Shown piece by piece: positions 32,966 to 46,383 of a stretch of 64,000 nt of DNA. The DNA comes from Sipunculus nudus (Eukaryota; Annelida; Sipuncula; Golfingiida; Sipunculidae): NCBI GenBank assembly GCA_026874595.1, contig CM049321.1, positions 27,145,479 to 27,209,478 on the forward strand, read 5' to 3'. Position 1 is the stretch's first letter; each line of letters starts with the position of its first letter. Both the position numbers and the translations under genes were made by a program. The notes beneath the pieces are model-generated. The model saw only the letters and a list, made by a program, of their open reading frames with translations, was not told where the DNA came from and ran no database searches.

Positions 32966-33800
32966 CAATTAAAGTGGTATATATGATACAATACAGAACA
33001 ATATATATAATACAGAATCTAAAGGTTCCTCATATCCGTAAATACATGAACGACTGGCTGTATCAATATTTTGCCATGTTATATAGAAACATATTGTTGG
33101 TATTGATTGGATTACAGTCTACAGTCGATAACCATTAATGTATAACAGTGGAGCTAAATAAAGACTTGTCCTGTATGAGAGCTATGAACTTTGCGTGAAC
33201 CGTTAAGTACCGTGGTATGTTTGAATTATCCATGTAGCGTTGGATTAGGTAGCCATTCCCTTGACTCATGTCTCCTTCAGTACCATGGCAACGTAGTCTC
33301 CCCCGACGCAACATAATCGCGTCTAACCGTCCATCTCATGTGCTTTATTCGGAAGTTCACTGTGTGCGAAGTAACTAAGTTTATTTATTTATTTTATTTA
33401 TTTATTCATATCATTTTAAAAAAATTTCAATATATTTCAATATGATAGCTCAAGTGCTTTTTCAGTGAGGTCCTGCTACAATTAAAAACATGAGGTACAA
33501 CAAATTAATTAAGTGAGATTATAGAACGAGTACAACATGAGGGTAGGTGGCATATTTGACAGTCCGTTATATTTTGACAAGATTATTTAAGGGGCGAAAA
33601 TTTAAAATTGTGTATAATTTTGGGAAATTTCATGTCTCGGATGTGTAAACCTTTTTCCATTATAAATAGCTCTTTGCAAAGTTAAAACTTAAAAGGAGAC
33701 AAAGAATTATTCATTTTCATATATAATATTACAGCAAATATTACTTTCAAAGTTCAAGCTTAAAAGAAGGCAAAGAATAATACATTTTCATAAATAATAT

Positions 33801-33802
<2 letters not shown>

Positions 33803-33852
<50 letters not shown>
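33803..33852 (+). repeat. (TA)n microsatellite
   Basis: Pure TA run of about 50 bp. Confidence 0.93.
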
Positions 33853-33853
<1 letters not shown>

Positions 33854-34022
33854 TGATCGATAGGCAAACCAGGACGTTTTAAATATTAGATTTTTATTAG
33901 ATACGGCGTGTCCAGTTTCACCATTTCTTATATGTCATGGCATGCAGTAGCGACCAAGGACGCTCTGAGTTTATACTGGACAAAAGAAATTTACGCTGCG
34001 GATTTGATCGCAAGTTATACGA

Positions 34023-34144
34023 GATACGTTTTGAAGGGTGTATTTCATTTTTGCATAAAGCTGTTATTTAACAAAAATATATAGATACGTTTTGAAAGGT
34101 GTATTTCATTTTTGCATAAAGCTGTTATTTAACAAAAATATATC
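34023..34144 (+). repeat. 61-bp tandem duplication
   Basis: The unit gatacgttttgaagggtgta... at 34023 recurs at 34084 with a single g-to-a difference seen. Confidence 0.92.
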
Positions 34145-34727
34145 AACACATCATTTTAACTTTTATAAACTGTCTGAGTTCACTGTGTTTATATGGAATG
34201 CATTTGTAACTCGTTCCTATTAGTACTTCAGCCAGACCCGACAATTTGGATCATTGGTACCATTTTGGTGACAAATTTTCACCATGTGTGCTTGATAGGT
34301 ATACATGTGTAGGTAATAAAAATGCCTGATAGCAGTATAAAAGTGGTAGCTTTCAGTGAATAAATGGATGTTTTATGTCGGATGACGTATATTTTTTTTC
34401 ATCTTAAGGACACCGACTTCAGAGTGGTTATAAGCCCAATACTACTAAATATGTAAAACGTATCCAGTCAAAGTTGGTCTCAAATGATAGCTTTAACCAT
34501 ACGCTTCAGTATGACATGCCATTTATGGCCACTTGGGGTATACTGCTTAAGTAATACATTCTTATAGTTACACGCACCCTTAGGAAAAACGACAAAGGAG
34601 TGGTTATATAAATTTACTTCATACAACTTTATATGCCAAACTTATATCAAGCAAAATAATCTTTTCAATGATGTATCATTTATGATCAATAGGTGTTTAC
34701 CTACAATTAAACTTTCTTATACCCTCA

Positions 34728-34935
34728 CAGGGGTAGATCCAGGATTTAAAACGGAGGGGTCTACGCTAGGACTGATTGCTGAAGTTGTAAAAAAGGTCCC
34801 CAGGTTCGAAAAAAAGGGAGGGGGGTTCCAGAGAACAAAACTTTGTCTGAAACCTATTAAAAAGTTGTGGCGACTAGAAAGGGGGGGGGGGGGGGGCAGA
34901 CCCTCCCCCCTCCCTCCGCTTCTGACTCACCCTTA
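34728..34935. mobile_element. GATCCA-headed poly-G MITE-like repeat
   Basis: It starts aggggtagatccaggattta and ends in a G run, a C-rich tract and cctccgcttctgactcaccctt, whose complement resembles the head. Same family as 16332-16545. Confidence 0.55.
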
Positions 34936-37900
34936 AGAAAAATACTCCATATATAGAATACGTCAACAGATATAACGTTATTTCGGTAACCGAATACAGC
35001 GGGAACTGCCGCAACTGCCATCCCCAAGTTCTGTTGTAATATTGATCACTGGACTGGTATTTTGTTTGTAAGGTAAAGGTTGTCCTAACTTGTGCGAGCC
35101 AAAAAAAATATATAACTCATTTCATTCCATGGCTTATTCATTGGAGATGATAAATAAGTATAAGGTGTGCTGAATTATTATAAGATTTGTCTCTACTCAT
35201 AATGTATAATAATAATACTCATAATTCATTCATAATGTTATAACCAGTACCCAGCATATTGATCCCATGACTGGTATGTCAGTGTTAGTTGCAAGTATCG
35301 CCACTTACGTTGACTTGAGTCAGAATGATCTTTTTCAGTTCTTCCTATGTAAGTCAGGAAATAAAAGGAGATAGCTTTTATGTGAGGGATAGCATAAACT
35401 TATATTCGCTTATTGTTGTATTTCATTTTTGATTTTACCTACGATTTGTAATGTGCCTTGCCAAACATTGATCATGTGGCTTTTACGAGTATATAAACTA
35501 CAGATGACACCATTTATGTTTACCTTTCTTGTGCGAGCAAAACCGGTACATTTCCAGTTTTTTTCTGAATGGAAAAAAAATTAATCTATATGTAGCTTAC
35601 CGATTATAATGGACTAGAGCTGAAATGGTATTTCTTAGTTCACTCTCTATTTTTCCATCATTATTCTCGAATATGAACAATGCAAAAAAGTTATACTTTT
35701 TTTTTCTTTTTGTGAATAACAGACTGCAATTATCAGTGTGATATATATCAAGGCACAATTCGTAATCGCTAGTCCTGGGATGTTCAGACGTTGTGTATAC
35801 AGGTTCTCTTAAACTCTCCTTAGTCGATAAGAATTAGATCACTGAACATAGATTCAGCTGCATGTACATTATGACCAGCGGGGCACTTAGTAAAGTTAAA
35901 CATTTAAAATAAACAGAAGAGGTAACAGGTAATTATGTATTTAAGATATAGAATATGTTTACTTATGTAAACATATACTTTGAACATGTACTTATGTTCA
36001 GCGTGAATGTTCGCTGTGTGATAAAGACTCTTTAAAGAATTGTTTGTTACATTATTTCACAACGAGGCCCTTGTGTATTTCAAACTTCCATATTCCAAAA
36101 TAAAACTAAGTAATATTCAATGTTAGTTAAAAGGAAAATAAGCAATATCAGTTTATAAGTTCATAATCATATAAATATGCAATCGCTTTCTGACAGAAAA
36201 ACATCAAATCTGATGAGTTCTGATTTGCATTGTTGGAAAGATAACACCGAGTGTAATGAAAATCATTTCCTAATTTTTATTTTGGATTATCACCGTGGCT
36301 TTTATAAGCCTATTATATCTTATAGTTATTTCAAGCCTGGCTACCTTTCAAAATCAAGTCATAAGAAAGTTAGCACTTGCAAGGAATTAAAACAGAAATC
36401 ACCAGGAGAATGACAAATCAGTTACTTTCATGTTTATTATCATGTGTGTTTCTACTGAAATGTCTAAATAAAAGAAAATAATATGAAAACAAAACTGTTT
36501 TAGAATATGTATCTACATTTTGTGATCTAACAGTTACAATTATATCCTACTAAGCGAGAGATGATATTCTCTTCAGGCAGAACCATATCCCCCATTGATA
36601 TTATATTTGTTCGGCCAGTTGAATAGTCAGTGATTAACATGATCTCCCTCATACCTGGGGAATGACAGGGACACATGGTGTTTTGACAGTTCAGTGAAAA
36701 ATTGCATTTTAAAGATTAAAACAAAATGATCTTAATGGCACTCTCTGTGCAAGTACATAGCCCAAGGCGAACCATGTATGTCTTCCAATCCGGTAAAGTT
36801 TCATTGACACTGGACTGCTAGGGTCTTGTTTGAAACATAATCCCTGAAATCCTGAGTCAAAGCAGGTTAGAATTAAATTAGATTTGTTCAACTTCAACAA
36901 ATGATTTTATTTATTTGGGCTTGTCACTAGCATTTACTGGACTTTTGTAAAACATAAAACCGGAACAGGATGAGTTATTGTACTTACTGGTTTATATTCT
37001 CGTTAAAACACTGTTTGCCCCACGGTTCAAATAAACATCTGGTTTCCGTTATAGAAAATAATATTTATTTAGAAATCTCTCTCCTGTTAGAAATATTAAC
37101 AGTATAAAACATAGGCAACTCAGTATGAATAATTTACAGCTCTGCTTAACAATTAGTCCTGACCAAAAGGCAAACTGCAATATGTATCATTTATTTTAGT
37201 GCCACTCAAGCAAAATGTTGTAGGTACATTTACTGCTCTTGCCTTGATTTTATATGTTAATTTTGTTAGAATATTTTCATTGAAATATTTCAGCAGACAA
37301 CATAGCCCTCTCTCAGCCGAATGCTCTTATATATTTCATGTAAGAAAGCGAATTTGGCCAGAAGTGCAGATACGGCGGCCTAGTTTGTACGATATCACAA
37401 GTGAATTAGGCACCAATATAACATAAACACACAAATAAAAATATACTGCATTAAATGACTTGTCGCCCTTTTTTATTCAACCGGAGACATGCAAAAAACA
37501 TATATTCAAACAACTAGCCGAGTACCCGTGACTGCAATCATGTCATGTGTGACATTCGGCTTGCGACATCCGAGTTTTAGTCTATATATCGGCCCCTGAT
37601 AGCAGCCACGTCGAATAATTGGGAGCATTAACCAATCAGAATTCAAAAAGGGCGTGGGTATGCGACACAAAAGTACTCAAAAACATCAAACAGGCATTAA
37701 TGTTTTCTGCAGACAGTTGGTGGCAATGGGACATATACCGGCAAACTGAAGGACGGAATAACACCTTTCTCTGACCACGCCCAAATCCACGTATTGTAGT
37801 TGGGTGCCAGACATGTTTTTTTTTTCAGCTAAAAGACTTCAGACTTTATTAATGACTTTATAAAACTAAACTGGTCACGGTTGATCTTATCAGAAAACAC

Positions 37901-40900
37901 CTTGTTTTTAATAAATTAGCTATAATTATACAAATTGCTATGATACAGGGTGAAGAAAAGTAATCATATCTTCAGAATTTGGAAAGCTATATACATGAAT
38001 GACACACCAGATGAAAGCTATAAATGTCTACTATCAACTGACATCAAACTTGTTTCAAAACAGGCATTACATAAAATGTTATAACTAAATAATTTTTATA
38101 TAACTGTGTCTTGCAAGATCGCAATTTCGGTGCAAGTACATTTCAAAAAAGGCTGATATTTTACAGAAAGCTTCCACTTTCATACTGCTATCAGACATTT
38201 TTTTATCTACACACATACACCTTTCAAAAAAACATTGATAGCAATTGTCACCTGTTTGGTACCGATGAACCCTCTGGCTGATGTACTATAAATGCCTTTG
38301 GCATTATTCTGACGAGATTATAAAACTAGCTAAACCTGGGGCGCAATAACATGCCTTTGATAAGACCCACGGAGTGTGCGAATCATCCATTCTGAACCGT
38401 TCATTTGTTATGCAACAAAGTGATATATGCCATCTTACCTTGGCGATTCTCAAATATTTTTTTCCTAAAAAAATAAAAAAAAAATCATTTTTTTTCCATT
38501 CACCATAAAATAGCCCTCTACCAAAAACATATTTTCATACCAACATGGTGAAAGACCTCTTCATGACGGCTTCCCTGGTAAAGACGCTAGTGCAATTGCA
38601 TGTGTAATAGATAATAATACGTACCATACACATAACATATCAACGTCAGTGATCTCTGCAATTATAACTATCAATTAACGGCATTCTGGTTGTTTGCAGT
38701 GTGAGTTGATTATTATATTATAAACCGGGATATTAATCCATACCAATATCCCCATTTGTAATTCAGAGTCATGGACTTAGTGTGGTGAATTAATGCTACA
38801 TGCCGCGCACCCCTGAGACCAAGTATTACGTGTGTCAAGATCATTGTTGAGTATATTCCCGGAGCTCTCTTTCATCAAACTCATTTAGGAGACGCATACT
38901 AACATTTAGAAGACACATACCATATGCAAATAAGTAAACTTATGTGATATAGAATGAATGATACAATTTTAAAGCTAGCTAAACACAACAACAAAATTAC
39001 CCCAGTGGTACTGCGGCCTCAAACTTCGCCCCTGATGATCCTGTGTTTGCCAATACAATTTATTGTTATATTTACCCACAAACGATTAATTACAGTTTAC
39101 ATATTGATGGGTTTATCCAATAATGCTTCATTAAAAATTAAACCCGTATAATAGACCCAGTCGAAAGCGTGACTTATCACTATAGCAAAACTAAACACCT
39201 AAACGAAAGTAAACGAAGTTCTGGCCTAACTCGCAATGCAGGAGTGAGGCCACTCAAGTGAATACCCGCTACCTTACGGGGGACGGACGAACAAAACGTT
39301 CGCATTGCGACTACCGAGCTTATACACTCTGCGTACGAGCTGTTCGTTGGCAGACGTTGAATATTTTTTTCATCGCGCGGAAAGATTAACAAGGGACGAC
39401 CAATTATTAACAACAAATCCAGAACGTCAAAACGAACTTCAGCGTGCGCAGGCAAATGAAAAAAATGTCTTGTCTGCTTGCACACGCTGGGCTAATTCGG
39501 TTGCGTGATGGCCGCTTTATTATTTTGTTTAACATTTCTTTGAACCACATGTTCGAAGTTGAATATATGATTTATCACATTTATTACTTTTTTTGTTTTA
39601 TTCTGGATGTTTCTCTTGTGAATAATAGGTCCAATCATCTATATATTCAGTAGACATGATAAGGGTACATGATCGCATGTAGCTATAGGTTGTAAGATCC
39701 CGGCCGCAAGGACATGGGAATTTATGTTCACAGTCACGTGGTCGATCATGGAGAGATAATGAATGCTCGGTGCACCTGGTTGGTTTTTACATCAGTTGAT
39801 TAACCTAAAAGTACAGCTGAAATGTCTCATATAATTCCCAAACCATTCTCTGTATCTGTAGATGGAGAATTATGATTTCAGAATGTGGACTGATTTAGTC
39901 AGCCTTTTATGTTAATTACGTTATCCCATTTTTATAAATACTATACCAAACAAGCACGAGCTATTTTATGAATATCTATGTAAATTTATTTCGAGAAATC
40001 TTAGCATTCTTCAACTTTCTCTTTTTTTTGTAAGCAATTTTATATTTTTTTCTCTATGTCTTAAACCCAAAAGCACTTGAAAAACAGTTAATGCTGGTCA
40101 GTAAACCGTTCTTTTTATATCATCAAAGCATGCATAATTCTCATAATTGTGAGAATATCTGTTGACTTCTATAATATAAATGTCTTTTGATTGGACTGAA
40201 TTTTTTCAATGCCCGAAACTGCGAAAACATTGCCAGGGCAATGATTCTCGCATACCCATATGTGTTGTTTGATTAAATATTTATGCTTAAGAGGGGCTGC
40301 ACAATATTCATATCGTTTGCATTCAAACTTTCAGTTTAATGTTTGTACTTACGCTGCACTTTGAACATCAAACCTATAAGGCGCCATAGATGCATTTTAT
40401 GTTATTAACATGAAAATTGTCACTCTATTTCGAAAGACCCATTTAAATTGAAGTTAGAACCTTCACTGATTCTTACGTTTACTATGCCAAATGTCACCTG
40501 TATGTAGAAAGTACTTCTCTAGATTTCTCAAGTCGGAAGATCTTGTAAATGACACTGCTGTGAAACTTTTTTTCCGTGTTAACGTTGTTAACCATAGCCC
40601 CACATAACGACCACTTAAAATAAACGCACTCTATACCTTAGCATATGCACATATGGCCACAAATGGACAAGAGATAAGGATCTATTTAAATCGAGGTTAT
40701 GACCTTTACTTTTAGAGTGACCTTTACATATTTGCGTCGTTTTAATCTGTGTTAGCCCGTATTATTCACGAAAGGCTGTTCGCGTCAACTACACTTTACA
40801 TGTTAATTTGCAGCTGTAACTGTGCATGAAGACTACTAAAATAGTTTAGGTTTATTTCTTCAAAACTTACCCTATCCAGACATAGGAGTCAGAAATGGCA

Positions 40901-41040
40901 CCCTTTAAATTTTTTTCTACGAAATTTAAATTATTCAAATTTCTCAGGTCTTTTTTTACGAAATTAAAATTATTAAAAATGTGCAGGTCTTTATAATTTA
41001 ATGTTCCATTCACCAAATATTTACAAAGCCTTTCAACGGA
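34936..41040. other. Repeat-poor AT-rich intronic stretch
   Basis: No exon, domain or clear repeat is recognised. Overlapping frames on both strands at 39180-39508 follow from a local GC-richer patch (many cg dinucleotides) and show no domain. An open frame at 36177-36413 is likewise unrecognised. Confidence 0.4.
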
Positions 41041-41059
41041 ATAGTAAGCCGAAACTGAG

Positions 41060-41345
41060 TACTAGTCACTGTGACAGACATGGGGTCCATTACAGTTGTC
41101 CTATTACTATTACTATTACTTTCAAATTCTGATATTACTATTACTATTACCACAGTTTATTAGTACTAATTACTGTGACAGACATGGGGTCTATTACAGT
41201 TATTCCAGCACTATTACTATTACTATTACTTTCAATTTCTGATATTACTATTACTATTACTATTACCACACTATATCTTCTATTACTATCACTATTACTA
41301 TTACTATTACTGAGGTTTCTATTACTATTACAATCACTATTACTT
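41060..41345. repeat. attact trinucleotide-rich repeat, internally duplicated
   Basis: Two ~104-bp units each start ctgtgacagacatggggtc (around 41069 and 41173) and contain attacagtt followed by runs of attactatt. A longer run continues to 41345. The motif gacatgggg recurs inverted at the end of the similar block at 44393-44525, so the two are probably one transposon family. The Ser/Asn and Leu/Ile repeat frames here are artefacts. Confidence 0.75.
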
Positions 41346-43006
41346 AAACTGATGGAGAATTCTAGACCTTTGCACAACCATGAGTGCTATAAACTAGCAC
41401 TAACATCACATGTTTAAATAATATTACAAGCACCTATATCATCCAGTTACCTAAACAATATTCTTATACTGTGTCTGTCATTTACAAGAAGCCTAATGAT
41501 ACTGGAGATCTTAATTATTTCAGCTTCTTTAATTCTGTTTTTTTTGTATATTTTGAAACCTCAATGATCATTATTTGGGTGTTTTTAAGTAGAAATTGTA
41601 AGATAACTGTATGAACTCTTGAATACATGTAATTTAAAAGCGACCCATTGTAAAGGCCCTAGCATATGTAAAATATTGATTTACAATTATATGCATACTT
41701 GTACATTTTATATTATTTTCATATATATTTCACATAAATTTATTTTACAGTACATACTTCCATTTAGTTTTAACCTTCTTTCTCATAGTTAATAAATAAA
41801 GATTTTCAGTTTAACTAAAAAATTTTCTCCAGAGGAATTATTCATGATTATTGCTTATTATTATTCAGTATCAAAGCTGACAATTCAGTCCTTTATGTAT
41901 GTATAAAGAGAGGAATCTATGTATGGCCGTGTCCTTTTCCACAATCCTTATAAATATATCCAATAAAAATACTTTTCACGTCAAGATTCTGGCCAGAACC
42001 AAACTTGAGACAAAAGTACCCCATCTTCTCAGGTGTATATGTTTAATTGGATGTGATGCCATGGTTTATTCCATTACATAGTACATCCTGAGAGTCAACA
42101 GAGAGGTGGTAAACTTTATAATAATGTAGCTTGCATGGATTTTGTTCTTCAGGCATGCCCTTCTTCATTGCAGCAAAACCTGCTTAGGATAATTTAGGAA
42201 TATGGAGAGTGATTTAACTTACATCATTTTTACAAAACAAAATAAAATATTATTTAAATCATTTTCACAATAAATTTGGTATTAAACAATCTTGTACTTT
42301 AAATTTTGTACATAACAAGATCTAATTATTTTATTATTAAAAAATCAGATATTAAATAAAAAAAAATATTAACAGTTACTTATATTCTGATATTATATAA
42401 TCAAATAAATTAATATCTTGAATAAAATGGTTCATTTAATTCTCAAAATATAAATTAAAATAATTTTAGATACAGAATGAAGGTCTGCAAAATTGGTATT
42501 ATGAAATAACAGACAAGAATAAAAAAAATTAGTTTTAAAAGAATATGTATATAAATTAACTAGATAATACATGTGCCTGCAGTATGACTTTATACAAGTG
42601 ATTGTAGTGCTTGTCTGAGTTTATAGCATTGTAGGCTTCAATACATTAACTAGGGTAGTAAAAACACCATAAACTTATCATGAACATTTTGGTCTGCACT
42701 GTATCTGGTTCCATATTATATTTTTCTTGAATGTGTTATTGCAATCTGTATGATTATAATGCAAACTGGCTTGTGAAAACAAATCTAGGTACGTTTCAGA
42801 ATGTGCATATGGATTGATAGATGTGAGAGAAGATGTACATGTCACAATAAGAATACACTATTTAGCTGTCTCTTAACATCAAACATGCCTCTGTTTATCC
42901 TACTAATCAAAGGTCAGATTGTGCAAGGTAACTAATTTGGCTGTGACCTACTCTGTCCAGTACTCTTATGTAATTAGCACCAGTGGTCACCAGCAATGTG
43001 GCAGCT

Positions 43007-43119
43007 TGTAGAGATTATAACCTGGTAGAGGATGCATTGGTGACAAACTTACAAGTCTCTGAATTGATGTAAAATATTCTTTATTTTAACTATACAGGAG
43101 AGGGAATGCCAAGCCCAAG
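43007..43119 (+). repeat. Direct repeat, left copy (113 bp)
   Basis: The segment tgtagagattataacctggt through gagggaatgccaagcccaa is repeated at 43798-43911 with about half a dozen differences. Confidence 0.9.
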
Positions 43120-43797
43120 CCAAATGTATGTAAGTTTTAAGATACAACTTACATCCTGACTTGCACTGCATGTCAATATATATACACCTGACAGATATAA
43201 GTTTAAAAGGTTAATATTATAGCTATTTCTATCAAAGATAAACCAGTTGCATATATTTTGGAATATTCATATATCTCCAACATTTTTTAACAACATTTAA
43301 CTGCCATATTATTTTAAAATTTTTAGTATTCCTATCAGTAGAATATATAAAATGCATATACAGTCTATTGATACCATAGTTATTCTGTTCTGCTGCATGA
43401 CTTGGAATGGCTCTCTTGCTCCTGATAACTGTCGACGCGTCCTGGGGTTTGTTTCCTATGACCTGTGTTTCCATGAGGCATATGAGTGGTGGCGTCACAA
43501 GCATCGAGCTCTTCTCTTGTTAAATGGCATCGTTGACATCACTCATTGCTCATTTACATTTTTTGGTATGCATGATGTAGTCTAATACCCAGAGCCAGTA
43601 ATTGGATAAATTCCACTATTTTTGGTTACATTCCAGAGGGTACTTCAGCTGGTTAATTTCTTCTTGCCGGGGTGGATAAGATAACTGTATCATGAACATT
43701 TTATATGACAACTTCTTCCCGTATTGTTGCCTGGTATGATTTTATGGCGTATTTTGACTTACTGCAGTTGATTCCAGGTAGGAGGCATTCTCGCCAG

Positions 43798-43911
43798 TGT
43801 AGCGATTATAACCTGGTCCAGGATGCATTGGTGACAAACTTACAAGTCTCTGAGCTGGTGTAAAATATTCTTTATTTTAACTATACGGGAGAGGGAATGC
43901 CAAGCCCAAGT
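43798..43911 (+). repeat. Direct repeat, right copy (114 bp)
   Basis: Matches 43007-43119 at 791 bp distance. Direct orientation and the tgta...ccca ends would suit a small LTR pair, but flanking 5-bp sequences do not match and no primer-binding site was seen; a segmental duplication is equally possible. Confidence 0.9.
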
Positions 43912-44392
43912 TCAGGGTTTGGCCCCCAGTTTGTAACTGCCTCTGAACACGTCGCATCTCTCCCACCATGATTCACACACCATTAGTAAACCAATCAGAT
44001 ATCTCCCTGACGTGTTACCACAGATGCAATTAAAGATAAGTGTGCAATGAAAGTGCAATTAGTTTGAATAGAGTTGCCATGTAATCAAGGCTAAGCAATT
44101 ACAGTCATTATGTAAATACCTGGCAACTCAGCTCTGACTTTGAATACACAATGTCCCAATTAACTTAAACACCTGCAACTTACATAATATATAATAATGA
44201 TGAAATACAGAGAGTGAGAATTGTAGTAATAGACTGGTCCTAGTACATTACAAGCTGGCCCATGCTTGTCTTGACAATAGGCACATCCTGGGCAATTACT
44301 GGACAAGAACGGAGTCTGTATAGCATTATTAGCTGATATGCTTAATGATCAAGGGGCTCACAGGAAGTAATAGAAAGTAATATGTATTACTC

Positions 44393-44525
44393 TATTACTT
44401 TTCTATTACTATTACTATTACAGCTCAACTTTTTTAGTCTATTACTATTACTATTACTATTACATGAAAAAAGCTGTAATAGTCTATTACTTTTACTATT
44501 ACTTATTACTATTACCCCATGTCTG
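44393..44525. repeat. attact-rich repeat ending accccatgtctg
   Basis: Runs of ctattactatta flank a central ctcaacttttttag / gaaaaaagctgtaatag segment and end in accccatgtctgtt, the inverse of the head of the 41060 repeat. Confidence 0.7.
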
Positions 44526-44970
44526 TTAAGTCACATAGGGCACGACTGCAGACTGCTCGTTTTCTAAATTGATATGCACGCAGAATTTAATTTCTTGTGA
44601 TCGTGTTTGATCGTTATAATCTTCTTTTACATATTTATATCTACGAAGTTATATATTTTTATATTTATATATCAGCCAAGTGTCTAAATTTTTGTATTCG
44701 TTAAGAATAAAATCTAAATAAGTAAATTCAATATTCAATTTGTCAGGACCTGTATTAATGAATCCAGTACTTTTAATTTAAGCACAGTGTCCGTAATGTA
44801 TATATGCTTGTATCTGCCCACTCCTGTGTCTCTGTATCTGCATTATTTATTGATAACTCTCATATTATTTATTTTTATTTGTATATCTGTCAAATACTAC
44901 ACCCTTTTTGGACCATACAGGTATCTATCAGTACGTTTGTAGATTCCAAGCCCCGTTTGTGTATTTGTAG

Positions 44971-45051
44971 GTAACTGGGCGTACAACGGGAAGACATTTT
45001 TCGTCAGAGGTTCAAAACTTGGAATGGACGTCTACGGGAAAGGATATTACT
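44971..45051 (+). CDS. Secreted LamG-domain protein, exon 3
   Basis: Between a tttgtag acceptor and a gtgagt donor, 81 bases encode (G)NWAYNGKTFFVRGSKLGMD and VYGKGYY, phase 1 on both sides. The Gly codon is completed by the last base of exon 2. The W...G-K-x-F-x-V-x-G-x-K-L-x-x-D-V-x-G spacing is the middle strand pair of a laminin-G-like fold. There are no cysteines in this exon. Confidence 0.8.
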
Positions 45052-45084
45052 GTGAGTCAAGTATACACAAAAGCACGCACACAC

Positions 45085-45617
45085 ATAGGCACAATCATGT
45101 GGCTGCATTCACCTGTCACCGCACATAGTCACAATCATGTGTGAACATTCACCTGTCACCGAACATAGACACAATCATGTGTGTACATTCACTAGTCATC
45201 GAACATAGACACAATCATGTGTATGCATTCACCTGTCACCGCACACAGACACAATGATGTGTGTGCATTCCTGAGGTCCTGATGTGTTATACTATTTTTT
45301 TTATTGTTCTCAAAAATCATGTGTGTACATTGACCTGTCACCGTACTTAGGCACAATCATGTGTATGCATTCACCCGTCACCGTACATAGGCAGAATCAT
45401 GTCTATGCATTCACCTGTCACCATACATAGGCACAATCATGTGTGTACATTCACTAGTCATCGAACATAGACACAATCATGTCTATGCATTCACTTGTCA
45501 CCGCACATAGACACAAACATGTGCGTGCATTCACCTGTCACCGCACACAGACACAATGATATGAGTGCATTCCTGAGGTCCTGATGAGTTGTACTATTTT
45601 TCTTATTGTTCTCAATA
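45085..45617 (+). repeat. 40-bp minisatellite with higher-order duplication
   Basis: Units of the form cacaatcatgtgtgtgcatt cacctgtcaccgcacataga repeat every 40 bp. A distinct terminal segment, cattcctgaggtcctgatg followed by a T-rich run and ttattgttctcaa, occurs after the units at 45250 and again at 45552, 302 bp later, showing that a block of several units plus tail was duplicated. It lies in LamG intron 3. Confidence 0.9.
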
Positions 45618-46301
45618 CCCTCCTTCTCCCCTTTCCCCGTACCGGAAGAGAATTCGGGCAAAATGAATTTCAAATATACCATTATCACAAAAATGGTATT
45701 TCCAATCATTGTTTACAGATGCAAGTGCAATGCATCATGGCACCATGCACGTGATAGACAAGTAGCGTTTTGAGTTAGGACCACATTAGGAATGTTTGCG
45801 TTCATACTGTTCCTAAGTGTTTTCTGATGTAGCCAACCTTATAAGGTAAGCAGCGGTAAGTACGAGTTTTGGAATTCTCGTACTCCGGAGAGTGTTTTTA
45901 ACCTTACCCCGTTCTTTTGTAATAAATAAAAAAAGAAGTAGGCTACAACACGTGGAAAGTATGTCACATCAGGTAAGTTTGCACGCCTCAGGAATATTCA
46001 CACACGCCTTGGGGCCTACACACACAAAAGTTGCCACATACATATAAAGGGTTTCTCTAGTCCAGCTACCATATTACCCCCACCACAGTATTTAACTTAA
46101 TTAATTTTTTTTAAAATTTTGTTTGTCTCTTTCTTATTTCTGTTTTCCCACTCTCTATCTTTAAATAAAAAAAGGATAAAAGTATAAGTTAATAATAAAT
46201 ACTAAGGTTACTCTAAATTTCTCCGCAGATCTTGAGATCATTTACTTACTGTGTTCATGAAACACGAATTAAAACAATGCTGTCACGTTGTTCTACTTCA
46301 G

Positions 46302-46383
46302 ATGGAAGCTCGATTGTTACCGATAATCTCTGGCATCACGTGGTGTACGTCTGTGATTACGTCCCGGCGGGCGACAAACACTG
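46302..46383 (+). CDS. Secreted LamG-domain protein, exon 4
   Basis: An acttcag acceptor and gtgagt donor enclose 82 bases, phase 1 in and phase 2 out, coding for YGSSIVTDNLWHHVVYVCDY and VPAGDKHW. The D-x-x-W-H-H-V-V segment is the best-conserved landmark of LamG/pentraxin-like (Laminin_G_3 type) domains. A cysteine follows that may pair with the one in exon 5. Confidence 0.85.

Larger units (their letters stand above)
30291..44970 (+). other. LamG intron 2 (14.7 kb)
   Basis: No other exon of the gene was found between 30290 and 44971, and the flanking exons join in phase 1 without a gap in the domain. The intron contains a LINE 3' fragment (32672-32965), microsatellites, a poly-G element (34728-34935), a tandem duplication (34023-34144), attact arrays (41060, 44393) and a direct-repeat pair (43007/43798). 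Between about 34936 and 41040 I see nothing beyond short unrecognised frames and a balanced-composition patch at 39190-39510. Confidence 0.6.

Noticed and set aside
39180-39508. 101-codon minus and 67-codon plus frames
   Set aside because: A local GC-richer patch gives long frames on both strands at once; no domain or splice support.
41147-41417. Ser/Asn-rich and Leu/Ile-rich frames on opposite strands
   Set aside because: Both are direct translations of the attact trinucleotide array.
43007-43911. Calling a complete LTR retrotransposon
   Set aside because: No primer-binding site, no polypurine tract, no matching flanking duplication and no coding sequence between the repeats.
45085-45617. 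CRISPR-like appearance of regularly spaced units
   Set aside because: The 40-bp units are contiguous with no unique spacers, in a eukaryotic intron; this is a minisatellite.
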